A stretch of 64,000 nt of DNA from Pithys albifrons albifrons (lineage: Eukaryota; Chordata; Aves; Passeriformes; Thamnophilidae), in NCBI RefSeq assembly GCF_047495875.1, contig NC_092497.1, forward strand, positions 33,487,375 through 33,551,374. Direction: 5' to 3'. Shown here piece after piece: positions 25,091-35,912 of this stretch. Positions within the stretch are counted from its first letter, which is position 1; each line of letters starts with the position of its first letter. The position numbers and the translations under genes were made by a program. The notes beneath the pieces are model-generated. The model had not been told where the DNA came from and ran no database searches. It was given only the letters and a program-made list of their open reading frames with translations.

Positions 25091-25234
25091 TGCCCAACCC
25101 CCCCATGCCACCAGATAACAAAGAAGTGGCTAACTGTTTTGAAGTCCACCTTGATGGCTGGGGGAAATCCTTTCCAGCTTGGCTCTCCCTGTGTGTTTTC
25201 TTTCCTGTCCCACCTGTGGGCATCCTGAGCTTCA

Positions 25235-27432
25235 GAGGGAGAGAGAGACAGGGAAGAAGTAGGGAGAGAGAAAGGGAGGGAGGGAGGAAGGAAGGTGCGG
25301 AAGGAAGGTGCGGAAGGAAGGTGCGGAAGGTGCGGAAGGAAGGTGCGGAAGGAAGGTGTGGAAGGTGCGGAAGGAAGGTGCGGAAGGTGCGGAAGGAAGG
25401 TGCGGAAGGAAGGTGCGGAAGGAAGGTGCGGAAGGAAGGAAGGTGCGGAAGGAAGGAAGGTGCGGAAGGAAGGTGCGGAAGGAAGGTGCGGAAGGTGCGG
25501 AAGGAAGGTGCGGAAGGTGCGGAAGGAAGGTGCGGAAGGTGCGGAAGGAAGGAAGGAAGGAAGGAAGGAAGGAAGGAAGGTGCGGAAGGAAGGTGCGGAA
25601 GGAAGGTGCGGAAGGAAGGAAGGTGCGGAAGGAAGGAAGGAAGGTGCGGAAGGAAGGAAGGAAGGTGTGGAAGGAAGGTGCGGAAGGAAGGTGCGGAAGG
25701 TGCGGAAGGAAGGTGCGGAAGGAAGGAAGGAAGGTGCGGAAGGAAGGTGCGGAAGGAAGGAAGCTGCGGAAGGAAGGAAGGTGCGGAAGGAAGGAAGGTG
25801 CGGAAGGTGCGGAAGGAAGGTGCGGAAGGAAGGTGCGGAAGGAAGGTGCGGAAGGTGCGGAAGGTGCGGAAGGAAGGAAGGAAGGAAGGTGCGGAAGGTG
25901 CGGAAGGTGCGGAAGGAAGGTGCGGAAGGTGCGGAAGGTGCGGAAGGTGCGGAAGGTGCGGAAGGAAGGTGCGGAAGGAAGGTGCGGAAGGAAGGTGCGG
26001 AAGGTGCGGAAGGTGCGGAAGGTGCGGAAGGAAGGTGCGGAAGGTGCGGAAGGTGCGGAAGGAAAGTGCGGAAGGAAGGTGCGGAAGGTGCGGAAGGTGC
26101 GGAAGGTGCGGAAGGAAGGAAGGAAGGTGCGGAAGGAAGGAAGGTGCGGAAGGAAGGAAGGTGCGGAAGGAAGGAAGGTGCGGAAGGAAGGAAGGTGCGG
26201 AAGGAAGGAAGGAAGGAGGGAGGGAAGGAGGGAGGGAGGGAAGGAGGGAGGGAGGGAGGGAGGGAGGGAGGGAGGGAGGGAGGGAGGGAGGGAAGGAAGG
26301 AGGGAGGGAAGGAAGGAAGGAGGGAAGGAAGGAAGGAAGGAGGGAAGGAAGGAAGGAGGGAAGGAAGGAAGGAAGGAAGGAAGGAAGGAAGGAAGGAAGG
26401 AAGGAAGGAAGGAAGGAAGGAAGGAAGGAAGGAAGGAAGGAAGGAAGGAAGGAAGGAAGGAAGGAAGGAAGGAAGGAAGGAAGGAAGGAAGGAAGGAAGG
26501 AAGGAAGGAAGGAAGGAAGGAAGGAAGGAAGGAAGGAAGGAAGGAAGGAAGGAAGGAAGGAAGGAAGGAAGGAAGGAAGGAAGGAAGGAAGGAAGGAAGG
26601 AAGGAAGGAAGGAAGGAAGGAAGGAAGGAAGGAAGGAAGGAAGGAAGGAAGGAAGGAAGGAAGGAAGGAAGGAAGGAAGGAAGGAAGGAAGGAAGGAAGG
26701 AAGGAAGGAAGGAAGGAAGGAAGGAAGGAAGGAAGGAAGGAAGGAAGGAAGGAAGGAAGGAAGGAAGGAAGGAAGGAAGGAAGGAAGGAAGGAAGGAAGG
26801 AAAGTGCGGAAGGAAGGAAGGAAGGAAGGAAGGAAGGAAGGAAGGAAGGAAGGAAGGAAGGAAGGAAGGAAGGAAGGAAGGAAGGAAGGAAGGAAGGAAG
26901 GAAGGAAGGAAGGAAGGAAGGAAGGAAGGAAGGAAGGAAGGAAGGAAGGAAGGAAGGAAGGAAGGAAGGAGGGAAGGAGGGAAGGAGGGAAGGAGGGAAG
27001 GAGGGAAGGAGGGAGGGAAGGAGGGAGGGAGGGAAGGAGGGAGGGAGGGAGGGAGGGAGGGAAGGAAGGAGGGAGGGAAGGAAGGAAGGAGGGAAGGAAG
27101 GAAGGAGGGAAGGAAGGAAGGAGGGAAGGAAGGAGGGAGGGAAGGAAGGAGGGAGGGAAGGAGGGAGGGAAGGAGGGAAGGAAGGAGGGAAGGAAGGAGG
27201 AAGGAAGGAAGGAAGGAAGGAAGGAAGGAAGGAAGGAAGGAAGGAAGGAAGGAAGGAAGGAAGGAAGGAAGGAAGGAAGGAAGGAAGGAAGGAAGGAAGG
27301 AAGGAAGGAAGGAAGGAAGGAAGGAAGGAAGGAAGGAAGGAAGGAAGGAAGGAAGGAAGGAAGGAAGGAAGGAAGGAAGGAAGGAAGGAAGGAAGGAAGG
27401 AAGGAAGGAAGGAAGGAAGGAAGGAAGGACGG
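25235..27432 (+). repeat. 2.2-kb polypurine array: GGAAGGTGC units, then (GGAA)n and (GGGA)n
   Basis: From 25294 to 26203 the array is made of GGAAGGTGC units mixed with GGAAGGAAGGTGC and longer forms, giving a CpG in nearly every unit. From 26213 to 26361 it is AGGG-rich. From 26361 to 26800 it is pure GGAA. A lone AAAGTGC island at 26801-26807 is followed by more GGAA. A second AGGG-rich block spans about 26966-27200, and pure GGAA runs to 27432. Outside the T and C of the GTGC islands, one strand is all purine. All long open frames here (RKEG, LPSF and similar) are repeat artefacts. Confidence 0.97.
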
Positions 27433-27537
27433 ACGGGGGAGAGGAATAAGCTGCAAACCTTTTCTTTTCCTTAGGACAGCTGCACCAGAATCGCTGAAAA
27501 CCACCAGCACCTAATTTCCAGTATTTTTCCTTCTTTG

Positions 27538-27543
27538 AATAAA
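27538..27543 (+). promoter_or_regulatory. AATAAA, first possible poly(A) signal after host stop
   Basis: The hexamer lies about 2.4 kb beyond the host stop codon and about 105 bp beyond the purine array. If the host gene were transcribed and used it, the whole array would sit in its 3' UTR. Use of the site is not shown by sequence alone. Confidence 0.3.
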
Positions 27544-28391
27544 AGACAAGGATGTGAGAAATATCTCTGTTTCTCAGGTAATTCTAGGGGATGGAATCAA
27601 TTTTAAGTGAAATAAAGAATTTATTTCAGCATGTGTTGTGTGCCTCGACCAGTGAATGGAGATGGAGCCCACTCAGGGAGGGGAGGGATTGCTCTTTTAG
27701 AACCCACTAGTCACTCCCATTCCCTTCCACCCTCTTTCTCCTTACATGATTGAACCATCCCTCTTCAGTCCTTGATTGCTAGTTTACTAGATGGCCTTGC
27801 CCACAGTTCCTATGCCTTCATTGGTTATCTTTATTTGGGCAATTTTAACTGTGCAATTCTTCCTTATTCATCCCTTCTTCCACCTATCTGCCCCCTGTTT
27901 TTGGCTGCCTGTTACCCTGGCAATAAGTCCTAATTGGCCATGTTGCCTTGCATGTTTTCTGATTCGCCTAAATCCTCACTGTCTATAGATCTCAATTATA
28001 CACCTTAACACAAACTACAAAACCAACATCAATGAACAATTAGCATTCAACAATTAACTTAATTAACCTCTTATCAATTAGTATAATTAACATATCCTTC
28101 TTTACAATAAAACCTTAACATATCATATCTCACAAGGAGAAGGAGTCTGCTCTTCCCCACAGAAGAAGTTCCATCTTGCCCTCATGTGACTCTTACAGTC
28201 CCCTTGTCTCCGCCTTGCAGGGAAAAGATTGTGAACCTGCCTCACGGCCAGTCGAGGTGTGACTCTCCCACCTGCTGTTTGCAAATATAATTGCATCAAG
28301 TGAATAGAGACAAAAAAATTCAATTTCATTTAAAGGGTTTGTTTATTCCCTTGGGGATACAGTGTAGTTTTTTGTTCTGCCATAATTTTGG

Positions 28392-28443
<52 letters not shown>

Positions 28444-28866
28444 GCTGTTATCCTTTGTTTCTATACATTTTTCTGATTAAAACTCCTAATTTTCAAAGCT
28501 GTGGTAATTTGTGGCAGAGGGGGATGGGGTGGTGGTGGGGGAGTTATGTGGGTGTGGTTGAGAGGACCCTTTTTTTCTGGTCCATATAAATATCTCTTAG
28601 TTTTCTTCTAAACTAAGACACTGTGATATGTGGTATTTGCATAAATTTCAAATTATGTACAGAGACGTGCAGTTCTTTATCTGTATCCCATAAGCACATT
28701 TGCACCCAAGAATAGCACAGCTTTCCCAACTAGTGAATTACATTGTCATATGTTTCTTTGTATGAAAGGTTCCCATGTTCCATTTTTCAGCTGTATACAT
28801 GCTTTACATTCAAATCTTTATGCATCTTGGTGGCCCTTGATGTTGTTACAAATAAAAGTGTATTAC
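27544..28866. other. Non-coding stretch with (TA)n at 28397-28441
   Basis: About 1.3 kb without a supportable gene. A (TA)n microsatellite of about 45 bp lies at 28397-28441. The stretch 27640-28010 is moderately pyrimidine-rich and could be old LTR sequence, but I cannot define ends. Confidence 0.5.
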
Positions 28867-28958
28867 CATCATAGAATACTTTAAGTGGGAAAAGACCGTT
28901 AAGATCACTCAGTCCAAACATTAACCCAGCTACTAAACCATGCACTTAAGTGTCACAT
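28867..28958 (-). mobile_element. CR1 relic, 3' tip (left of ERV-1)
   Basis: ATCATAGAAT followed by GGGAAAAGACC and CCAAACATTAACCC is a diverged CR1 3' end on the minus strand. It stops at CACAT, where ERV-1 begins, and continues at 35564 after the ERV. Confidence 0.8.
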
Positions 28959-29660
28959 TGTCTCGGTTTGAGGGGAAAAAACCAAAATGTTTTACCCACA
29001 AGCAGGGGAGGGGCCTCCTCCATGATAATCACACCACTCTATCAAATTTAAGAAAAGGAATTTTAATACAAGAAAGATAACTGATATATATATATATATA
29101 TATATATACGTAAACAGACTAGTGCAACCCACTTCCACAACACCACAAGAGAAAGAAAAAAAACAAAACAACAACAAAACCAAGCAGGTTTTCCTCCAGG
29201 AGGAAAGGTTATACTTAAGTGTCCGTGTCACAGCCCGGCTGACTGCAGAGTGAGTTTCAGTCCCTCTCCAGCAAGACAGACGAGCAGTGAGCTTTTCAGA
29301 TGGACTCAGTCTCTTCCCCCTGTGTTCCCCATCCAAGAAGCAGAAAGATACGAACAACCAGAAGCAAATCCAAGGCAGGCAGCAGCAGCAGCACAGCACG
29401 AAAAGTAGTCCGGGGTAGGCAGCAGCGAGACAGCCAGGAAAACCCCAGCAGTACCCAGCAGGGCAGCCTGCCTCCTTGGAGCCCCCACTCCTGCTTTCCG
29501 TCGAGCCAAGACTGGGAAGAATATCCAAAAAAAAAAACCAAAAGAGACAAACCTGCCCCCACCCAAGCGATCAACAGTTAACTGCTCCTTTTGTTAACTG
29601 CTGGCATGGGCAGTTAAGTGGCAGGGGATAGAATTTACATAATAATCCCAAACTACAACA
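28959..29660 (-). repeat. 3' LTR of ERV-1 (family A)
   Basis: 702 bp, TG...CA in both readings: plus-strand start TGTCTCGGTTTGAGG, end ACTACAACA. It contains a short (TA)n run at 29086-29108. It is nearly identical to the right LTR. Confidence 0.93.
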
Positions 29661-29675
29661 TTATCCACCCCTAAA
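29661..29675 (-). promoter_or_regulatory. Polypurine tract of ERV-1
   Basis: On the minus strand AGGGGTGGATAA directly precedes the 3' LTR, the position of the plus-strand DNA primer. ERV-2 has the same 12 bases in the same place (40620-40631) although its LTR is unrelated. Confidence 0.65.
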
Positions 29676-29759
29676 TTCTCTTCCATGCCGATACTCTACA
29701 TTAAACTTAAATTTTCTTTCAAATAATTAAGTGTTTACAAATACAGTAATATGAGTCGT

Positions 29760-32700
29760 TTACCCAGAGATAAGTTCCCCTTGAGGTACACATCGTGTCT
29801 CTCCATCTTCCTGCATCACCCACCAGGTGGAACCAGATCCTTGAGCAAAGACAACCCCACGAATGTGTTTGCCTTTGCCTGAGGCAGGGTTGATCCAGAC
29901 TGTTTTCCCTAGCATACCTCTCAGGTGTATTACAGGGACTTTGTCTCCATCTACAGTGTGAAGGGGTTCTGATTGGGCAGGACCGGCTCGATTGACAGAG
30001 CCTCTAGTGTTGACTAGCCATGTAGCCTTTGCTAAGTGTTGATCCCAGTGTTTGAAAGTCCCTCCACCCAACGCCTTCAAAGTGGTTTTCAACAGTCCAT
30101 TACACCGTTCAACTTTCCTGGCAGCTGGTGCATGGTAGGGGATATGATACACCCACTCAATGTCGTGCTCTCTCGCCCAGGTAGCAACTAAGCTGTTCTT
30201 GAAATGAGTTCCATTATCTGACTCAATTCGTTCTGGGGTGCCATGTCACCAAAGGACTTGTTTTTCCAGGCCTAGGATGGTGTTCCGAGCAGTGGTGTGA
30301 GGCACTGGGTGTGTCTCCAGCCACCCTGTGGTTGCTTCCACCATGGTGAGCATATAGCGCTTGCCTTGGCGGGTCTGTGGCAGTGTGATGTAGTCAACCT
30401 GCCAGGCTTCCCCGTACTTATACTTATCCCAGCGTCCACCATACCACAGGGGCTTCACTCTCTTAGCCTGCTTAATGGCAGCACATGTCTCACAGTCATG
30501 GATAACCTGAGAGATAATGTCCATGGTGAAATCCACCCCTCGGTCTCGTGCCCATTTATAAGTGGCATCTCTGCCCTGATGGCTCTCCCTTGAGCTGCCA
30601 GTCCAGATCTGTCTGTGATACTTTCACTTGCGCAGCTCAGTCTACCTGTTGGTTGTTGAGATGTTTCCTCATTGGCCTGATTTTTGGGCACGTGTGCATC
30701 TACGTGGCAGACTCTCACAATCAGCTTCTCTACTTGGTGGCGATGTCTTGCCATATATCGGCAGCCCAGATGGGTTTCCCTCTGCGTTTCCAATTGGTTT
30801 TCTTCCATCGGTCTAACCATCCCCAGAGAGCATTGGCCACCATCCATGAGTCGGTGTAGAGGTAAAGCTTTGGCCATTTCTCTCGTTCAGCAATGTCCAG
30901 GGCCACCTGCACGGCTTTAAGCTCTGCAAACTGACTCGACCCACCTTCTCCTTCAGTAGCTTCTGCAACTTGTCGGGTGGGACTCCATACAGCTGCTTTC
31001 CATTTGCGATTAGTCCCTACAATGCGACAGGAGCCATCGGTGAAGAGGGCGTAGCATATTTCTTCTTCTGGCCATTGATTGTATGGTGGAGCTTCTTCCG
31101 CACGTGTCACCTGCTCTTCCTCTTCATCTGCTAGACCAAAATTTTCACCTTCAGGCCAGCTTGTGATGATTTCCAGGATCCCAGGGCGATTTGATTTTCC
31201 TATACGGGCGCGCTGCGTAATCAGGGCAATCCACTTGCTCCAGGTAGCATCAGTGGCGTGATGTGTAGAGGCAGCCTGTCCTGACAACATCCACTTCAGC
31301 ACTGGTAGTCGAGGTGCCAGCAAGAGCTGTGCTTCTGTGCCAATCACCTCTGAGGCGGCTTGAACTCCTTCATAGGCGGCTAGGATCTCTTTCTCTGTTG
31401 GGGTAAAGTTGGCTTCAGATCCTCTGTAGCCTTGGCTCCAGAATCCAAGTTGTCGGCCTCGAGTCTCACCAGGCACCTTCTGCCAAAGGCTCCAAGCCAG
31501 GCCATTATTCCCGGCAGTGGAGTAGAGCATGTTCTGTATGTCTGGTCCTGTCCTGACTGGTCCAAGGGCTACAGCCTGAGCAATCTCATGCTTGATCTAG
31601 TCAAAGGCTTGTTGCTGCTCAGGGCCCCAGTGGAAATCATTCTTCTTATGGGTTACCAAGTAGAGAGGGCTTACGATCTGACTGTATGCTGGGATATGTA
31701 TCCTCCAGAAGCCTATGGCACCCAGGAAGGCTTGTGTTTCCTTTTTGCTGGTAGGTGGAGACATTGCTGTGATCTTATTGATGACTTCTGTTGGAATCTG
31801 ATGGCTTCCATCCTTCCACTTCACTCCCAGGAACTGGATCTCTTGGGCTGGTCCCTTAACCTTACTCCATTTGATGGCAAAGCCAGCTCCCAAAAGGATC
31901 TGGATGATTTTCTCTCCTTTCTGAAAAACCTCTTCTGCTGTGTCCCCACACACAATGATGTCATCAATGTATTGCAGGTGTTCTGGAGCCTCACCCTTCT
32001 CCAGTGCAGTCTGGATCAGTCCATGACAGATGGTGGGACTGTGTTTCCACCCCTGGGGTAGTCGGTTCCAGGTGTACTGCACGCCCCTCCAGGTAAAAGC
32101 AAACTGTGGCCTGCACTCTGGTGCCAGAGGAATGGAGAAGAACGCATTAGCAATGTCAATAGCGGCATACCACTTTGCTGCCCTGGACTCCAGTTCATAC
32201 TGGAGCTCCAGCATGTCCAGCACAGCGGCACTCAGTGGTGGGGTAACTTCATTCAAGCCACGATAGTCCACAGTCAATCTCCATTCTCCATCAGACTTAC
32301 GCATAGGCCAGATGGGGCTGTTGAAGGGTGAGTGGGTTTTGCTGACCACCCCTTGGCTCTCCAGTTCACGGATCATCTTAGGGATGGGAATCACAGCATT
32401 GCGGTTCGTTCGGTATTGCCGACGGTTCACTGTTGTGGTGGCAATTGGCACTTGCTGTTCCTCAAATTTCAACAGTCCAACAGCAGAAGGACTTTCTGAG
32501 AGACCTGGCAATGAGTTCAATTGTTCAATCCCTTCTTTCTGTACAGTGGCTATTCCAAAAGCCCATCTATGTCCCTTTGGGTCCTTAAAATATCCATTCC
32601 TGAGGTAGTCAATGCCCAGGATACATGGGGCGGCTGGACCAGTCACAATGGGGTGTTTCTGCCAATCTCTCCCTGTCAAGCTCACTTCAGCTTCTAGCAC

Positions 32701-32902
32701 AGTCAACTCTTGAGATCCCCCTGTCACCCCAGAAATAGAAATAGTTTCTGAGCCCACATGTCCTGATGGCATTAATGTGCATTGAGCGCCAGTATCAACC
32801 AAAGCCTTATACTTCTGTGGGTCTGATGTACCAGGCCATCAAATCCACACAGTCCAATAGACACAGTTGTCCCGTGCCTCTACCTGGCTAGAGGCAGGGC
32901 CC
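29760..32902 (-). pseudogene. ERV-1 pol (protease, RT, RNase H, integrase), broken
   Basis: Domains in order: aspartic protease with VDTGAQCTL near 32800; RT with LPQGWKHSP and YIDDI (31960-32060); a connection to RNase H with FTDGSC near 31030, Y-T-D-S-W and H-V-D-A-H; integrase with H-x3-C-x2-C type residues (IHDCETC near 30500), D of QVDYITL, D of ESDNGTHF and E of KVERCN; then an integrase C-terminus ending at 29760. The product belongs to ERVL (class III, spuma-related). Lesions: TGA near 32845, TAG at 31597, frame changes between 30740 and 30540, TGA at 30246. It cannot yield a full polyprotein. Confidence 0.88.
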
Positions 32903-34606
32903 CTCTAACACTGATCCTGGTCATAGCAGTCAGAACCTTTTCTCAATGCGTACACCTGGGAGGTGCCCTCCTGTGGGTCAGATTCTTGTCCGTGGGAAAC
33001 TGGGACTGCACTTACTCTCACTGACCTTCTTCCATTCTCCTTCAGTTCTTGTATTCGGGCTGCAAGGGCACGGGTGGGTTTCCCATCCCACCATCCCATG
33101 TCTTCTCCATGTTTGGCCAGGAAGTACCACATCTCAGTTCGTGAGGTCTGTCCACTTCCTCTGGCTGGGGGGCATCTGGCTCTTACTTCAGAGGTTCTCA
33201 TTCCCACTGGTGCCACTTGGAGACTTTCCCTAATTTCCTCTCTGATCGCTTTTACCTCTGCAGGCAGTGTCTTGAGACTCTCAACCAATGTCTCTACAGC
33301 AGAAATATGGGCCTGCATTGGGCTGTGGGTCATGCCTTCATATATCCGCAGCTTATTTGCTACAGCGCCCACTGTTTCTTGGTTCTCTTCCCTATATAGG
33401 GATGCCCGGAAATCGGTGTATTCCGCTGGCCCCCGAGTGTGAGAGGTTCCACCACATATGTGGTGTGCATCTGACCTTGTCAGGGTCATTATTGGTTTGC
33501 CCACCCCTTCCAAAAAGCACTTCCATCATTGCCATCTCCCTCAGATGTAAAATTCCTTCTTCCATCGTCTTCCAAGTCTTCCTAATATGATGTTCCTGCA
33601 GGATTTCTCTATAAACAAACTTCTCTCTTACACTCATTAGAAGTCGTGCCCACAGTGAAAGGGGCTTTGATTCCCTCATGAACACCTGTTCAATAGCCAC
33701 ATCCTGGGCCAGAGCCCCCAAAAACCTGGCTTCAGCACCATCTAGTTGTAAGGTTTCACCCCTAAGGTCTCAAACTCGGATCAACCAAGTCAGGATGGGC
33801 TCACCCGGGTGTCGAGCAATGTCTTTCCGCAAACTACGGAGACTATCAAATGACAATGACTCAGTGATGATCTCAGGCTCTGGGTCTGCTTGCTGTGGAG
33901 GTGCAGCAGCCCCCTCATCGTCCGCTGGACGGTCTAATTTGGTCTTATATTTCCTTTTCTGGATAGGGCCAACTTCCATAGGCTTGGCCTGTCCTCCTGG
34001 TTTAGCCTCGTCCTGCATCACTGTAACATCAGAGGTTTTACCCTCTTCCCCTTTTTTAGCCCCATCCTGCCTCACTGTAATGTCAGGGGTTTTACCCTCT
34101 TCCTTCTCCCTCTTCACTGTAACGTCAGGGGTTTTACCCTCTTCCTTCTCCCTCTTCACTGTAACGTCAGGGGTTTTATTCTCTTCCTTTTCCCCCTTCA
34201 CTGTGGCATCAGGGGTTTTATTCTCTTGCTTTCCCCCATTCACTGTGGCATCAGGGGTTTTATTCTCTTGCTTTTCCCCCTTCACTGGGCTAGGCTTCTG
34301 AATGCATTCTCAAAAAACCCTGGCCCTACCTTCAAACATTCTGTAAGCCGCAGGGATACAACATTGCAGAAAAACCATAAAGAGCAAGATATCTCTGGCA
34401 TCCAGGGAGAATTTAAACATCTCAAAAGCTGTTGTAGCAGACTTGAATGGGGAATGGACAAAGGGTTGGGAGAAAAGATTCCCCTTTGTTCCTTCCCAAA
34501 GGTCCGTACTATTATCACTGAATCCCCAGAGGTAGCAGCTTAGGTTGCGGCAGAAAAACAGTGTGGAGAACACCACCCACATGACATCCAAAGGCAGCAA
34601 ATTCAT
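32903..34606 (-). pseudogene. ERV-1 gag, broken
   Basis: From the ATG at 34606 a 98-codon segment with two hydrophobic stretches (WVVFSTLFF and ILLFMVFLQCC) ends at TGA (34310-34312). The same frame then continues through a 42-bp tandem repeat encoding KTPDVTVK-type units, a basic KRKYKTK patch and a capsid-like part (SFDSLRSLRKDIARHPGEP) to a TGA at 33770-33772, and on to 33392. The last third (33513-32903) lies in another frame, which is also the pol frame, and ends at a single TAG before protease. I see no C-x2-C-x4-H-x4-C zinc knuckle. Whether the 98-codon leader is part of Gag is uncertain. Confidence 0.72.
34020..34290 (-). repeat. 42-bp tandem repeats inside ERV-1 gag
   Basis: About six copies of a 42-bp, 14-codon unit, with GGGGTTTTACCCTCTTCC as its recognisable plus-strand core. 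Two central copies (34087-34128 and 34129-34170) are identical; outer copies have diverged. The period keeps the reading frame, so copy number can vary without breaking gag. Confidence 0.9.
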
Positions 34607-34820
34607 GGCACCATAAATCCAGAGTAAGAACTAAATAATAATTGCGGCTATTTGACTTTTACTATTGATTTGTTGATAAGACTTAAACATGCCGCTCCTT
34701 TTGGCATGAATTTGTACCAACAAAAAGCCAATATATTATACAAGATGGTCCTGATGAACCCTAAGCTCAAGACCCACATGGTGCCACAAAATAGCAGTTA
34801 TCCCTCTTTGTTTACAAGCC

Positions 34821-34838
34821 GCTCCACGTTGGGCGCCA
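34821..34838 (-). promoter_or_regulatory. Primer binding site of ERV-1, tRNA-Lys type
   Basis: On the minus strand TGGCGCCCAACGTGGAGC starts five bases after the end of the 5' LTR. It matches the primer site complementary to tRNA-Lys1,2, as used by Mason-Pfizer-like betaretroviruses, at 17 of 18 positions from memory. Mammalian ERVL elements are named for a tRNA-Leu primer, so a Lys site with ERVL pol is notable. Confidence 0.75.
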
Positions 34839-34843
34839 AGAAA

Positions 34844-34967
34844 TGTCTCGGTTTGAGGGGAAAAAAACAAAATGTTTTACCCACAAGCAGGGGAGGGGCC
34901 TCCTCCACAATAATCACAGCACTCTTTATCAAATTTAAGAAAAGGAATTTTAATACAAGAAGGATAA

Positions 34968-35018
<51 letters not shown>

Positions 35019-35563
35019 AGACTAGTGCAACCCACTTCCCCAACACCACAAGAGAAAGAAAAAAAACCAAAACAACAACAAAACCCAGTAGGTTTTCCTC
35101 CGGGAGGAAAAGTTATACTTAAGTGTCCATGTCACAGCCCGGCTGACTGCAGAGTGAGTTTCAGTCCCTCTCCAGTGAGACAGACGAGCAGTGAGCTTTC
35201 AGATGGACTCAGTCTCTTCCCCCTGTGTTCCCCATCCAAGAAGCAGAAAGGTACGAGCAACCAGAAGCAAATCCAAGGCAGGCAGCAGCAGCAGCGCGGC
35301 ACGAAAAGTAGTCCGGGGTAGGCAGCAGCGAGACAGCCAGGAAAATCCCAGCAGTACCCAGCAGGGCAGCCTGCCTCCTTGAAGTTCCCACTCCCGCGTT
35401 CCATCGAGCCAAGACTGGGAAGAATATCCAAAAAAAAAAACCAAAAGAGACAAACCTGCCCCCACCCAAGCGATCAACAGTTAACTGCTTCTTTTGTTAA
35501 CTGCTGGCCTGGGCAGTTAAGTGGCAGGGGATAGAATTTACATAATAATCCCAAACTACAACA
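34844..35563 (-). repeat. 5' LTR of ERV-1 (family A)
   Basis: 720 bp with the same ends as the left LTR. The length difference is mostly a longer (TA)n run (34970-35014). It is followed by the CACAT target duplication. Confidence 0.93.
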
Positions 35564-35912
35564 CACATCTACACATTTTTCTAAATAACTCTAGCTATAG
35601 CAACCCAACCACTTCCCTGGGCAACCTTTCCAGTGTTCAGCAGCCCTCCATGTGTAGAATTTTTCCCAATATGCAATCCAAACCTTCCCTGGCTCAACCT
35701 GAAGCCATTCCTCTGGTCCTGTTACTTGTTACCTTAGAGAACAGAGTGACCCCCATCACTCTCCATTCCCCTTTCTTGTAGTTACAGCCATCAATAAGGT
35801 CCCCACTGAGTCCCCTTTACTCCAGGTTGAACACCTCTGGCTCCCTCAGCTGTTCCTCATAAGATTTGTGTTCCAGCTCTTTTACAAGCTTGTTGCCTTT
35901 CTCTGGACATGA
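35564..35912 (-). mobile_element. CR1 relic, continuation right of ERV-1
   Basis: CACTTCCCTGGGCAACCTTTCC and related phrases continue the diverged CR1 3' region that starts at 28867, including a stretch ending GCCTTTCTCTGGAC. Rejoining across the ERV gives one collinear CR1 relic. Confidence 0.8.

Larger units (their letters stand above)
28959..35563 (-). mobile_element. ERV-1: env-less ERVL-type endogenous retrovirus with both LTRs
   Basis: Paired LTRs (28959-29660 and 34844-35563) enclose leader, gag and pol on the minus strand. A 5-bp duplication CACAT flanks the provirus (28954-28958 and 35564-35568). Order in transcription sense: 5' LTR, primer binding site, gag, protease, RT, RNase H, integrase, polypurine tract, 3' LTR. 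Only about 100 bp separate the pol stop from the 3' LTR, so there is no env. The two LTRs are nearly identical outside the (TA)n run, which suggests a fairly recent insertion, yet gag and pol carry several stops and frameshifts. It interrupts an older CR1. Confidence 0.93.

Noticed and set aside
25235..27432. CRISPR-like or VNTR-coding array
   Set aside because: Units are 4-17 bp without unique spacers, and the flanks are vertebrate intergenic sequence.
25039..27514. Very long open frames (700-820 codons) on both strands
   Set aside because: They are translations of the GGAA/GTGC array, open in several frames at once because the units contain no stop. The peptides are pure low-complexity repeats.
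29300..29760. Search for an env gene between pol and the 3' LTR of ERV-1
   Set aside because: Only about 100 bp separate the pol stop at 29760 from the LTR at 29660, so env is absent rather than decayed.
31432..32061. Plus-strand 209-codon frame in ERV-1
   Set aside because: Antisense to the RT-RNase H part of pol, which shows clear retroviral motifs on the minus strand.
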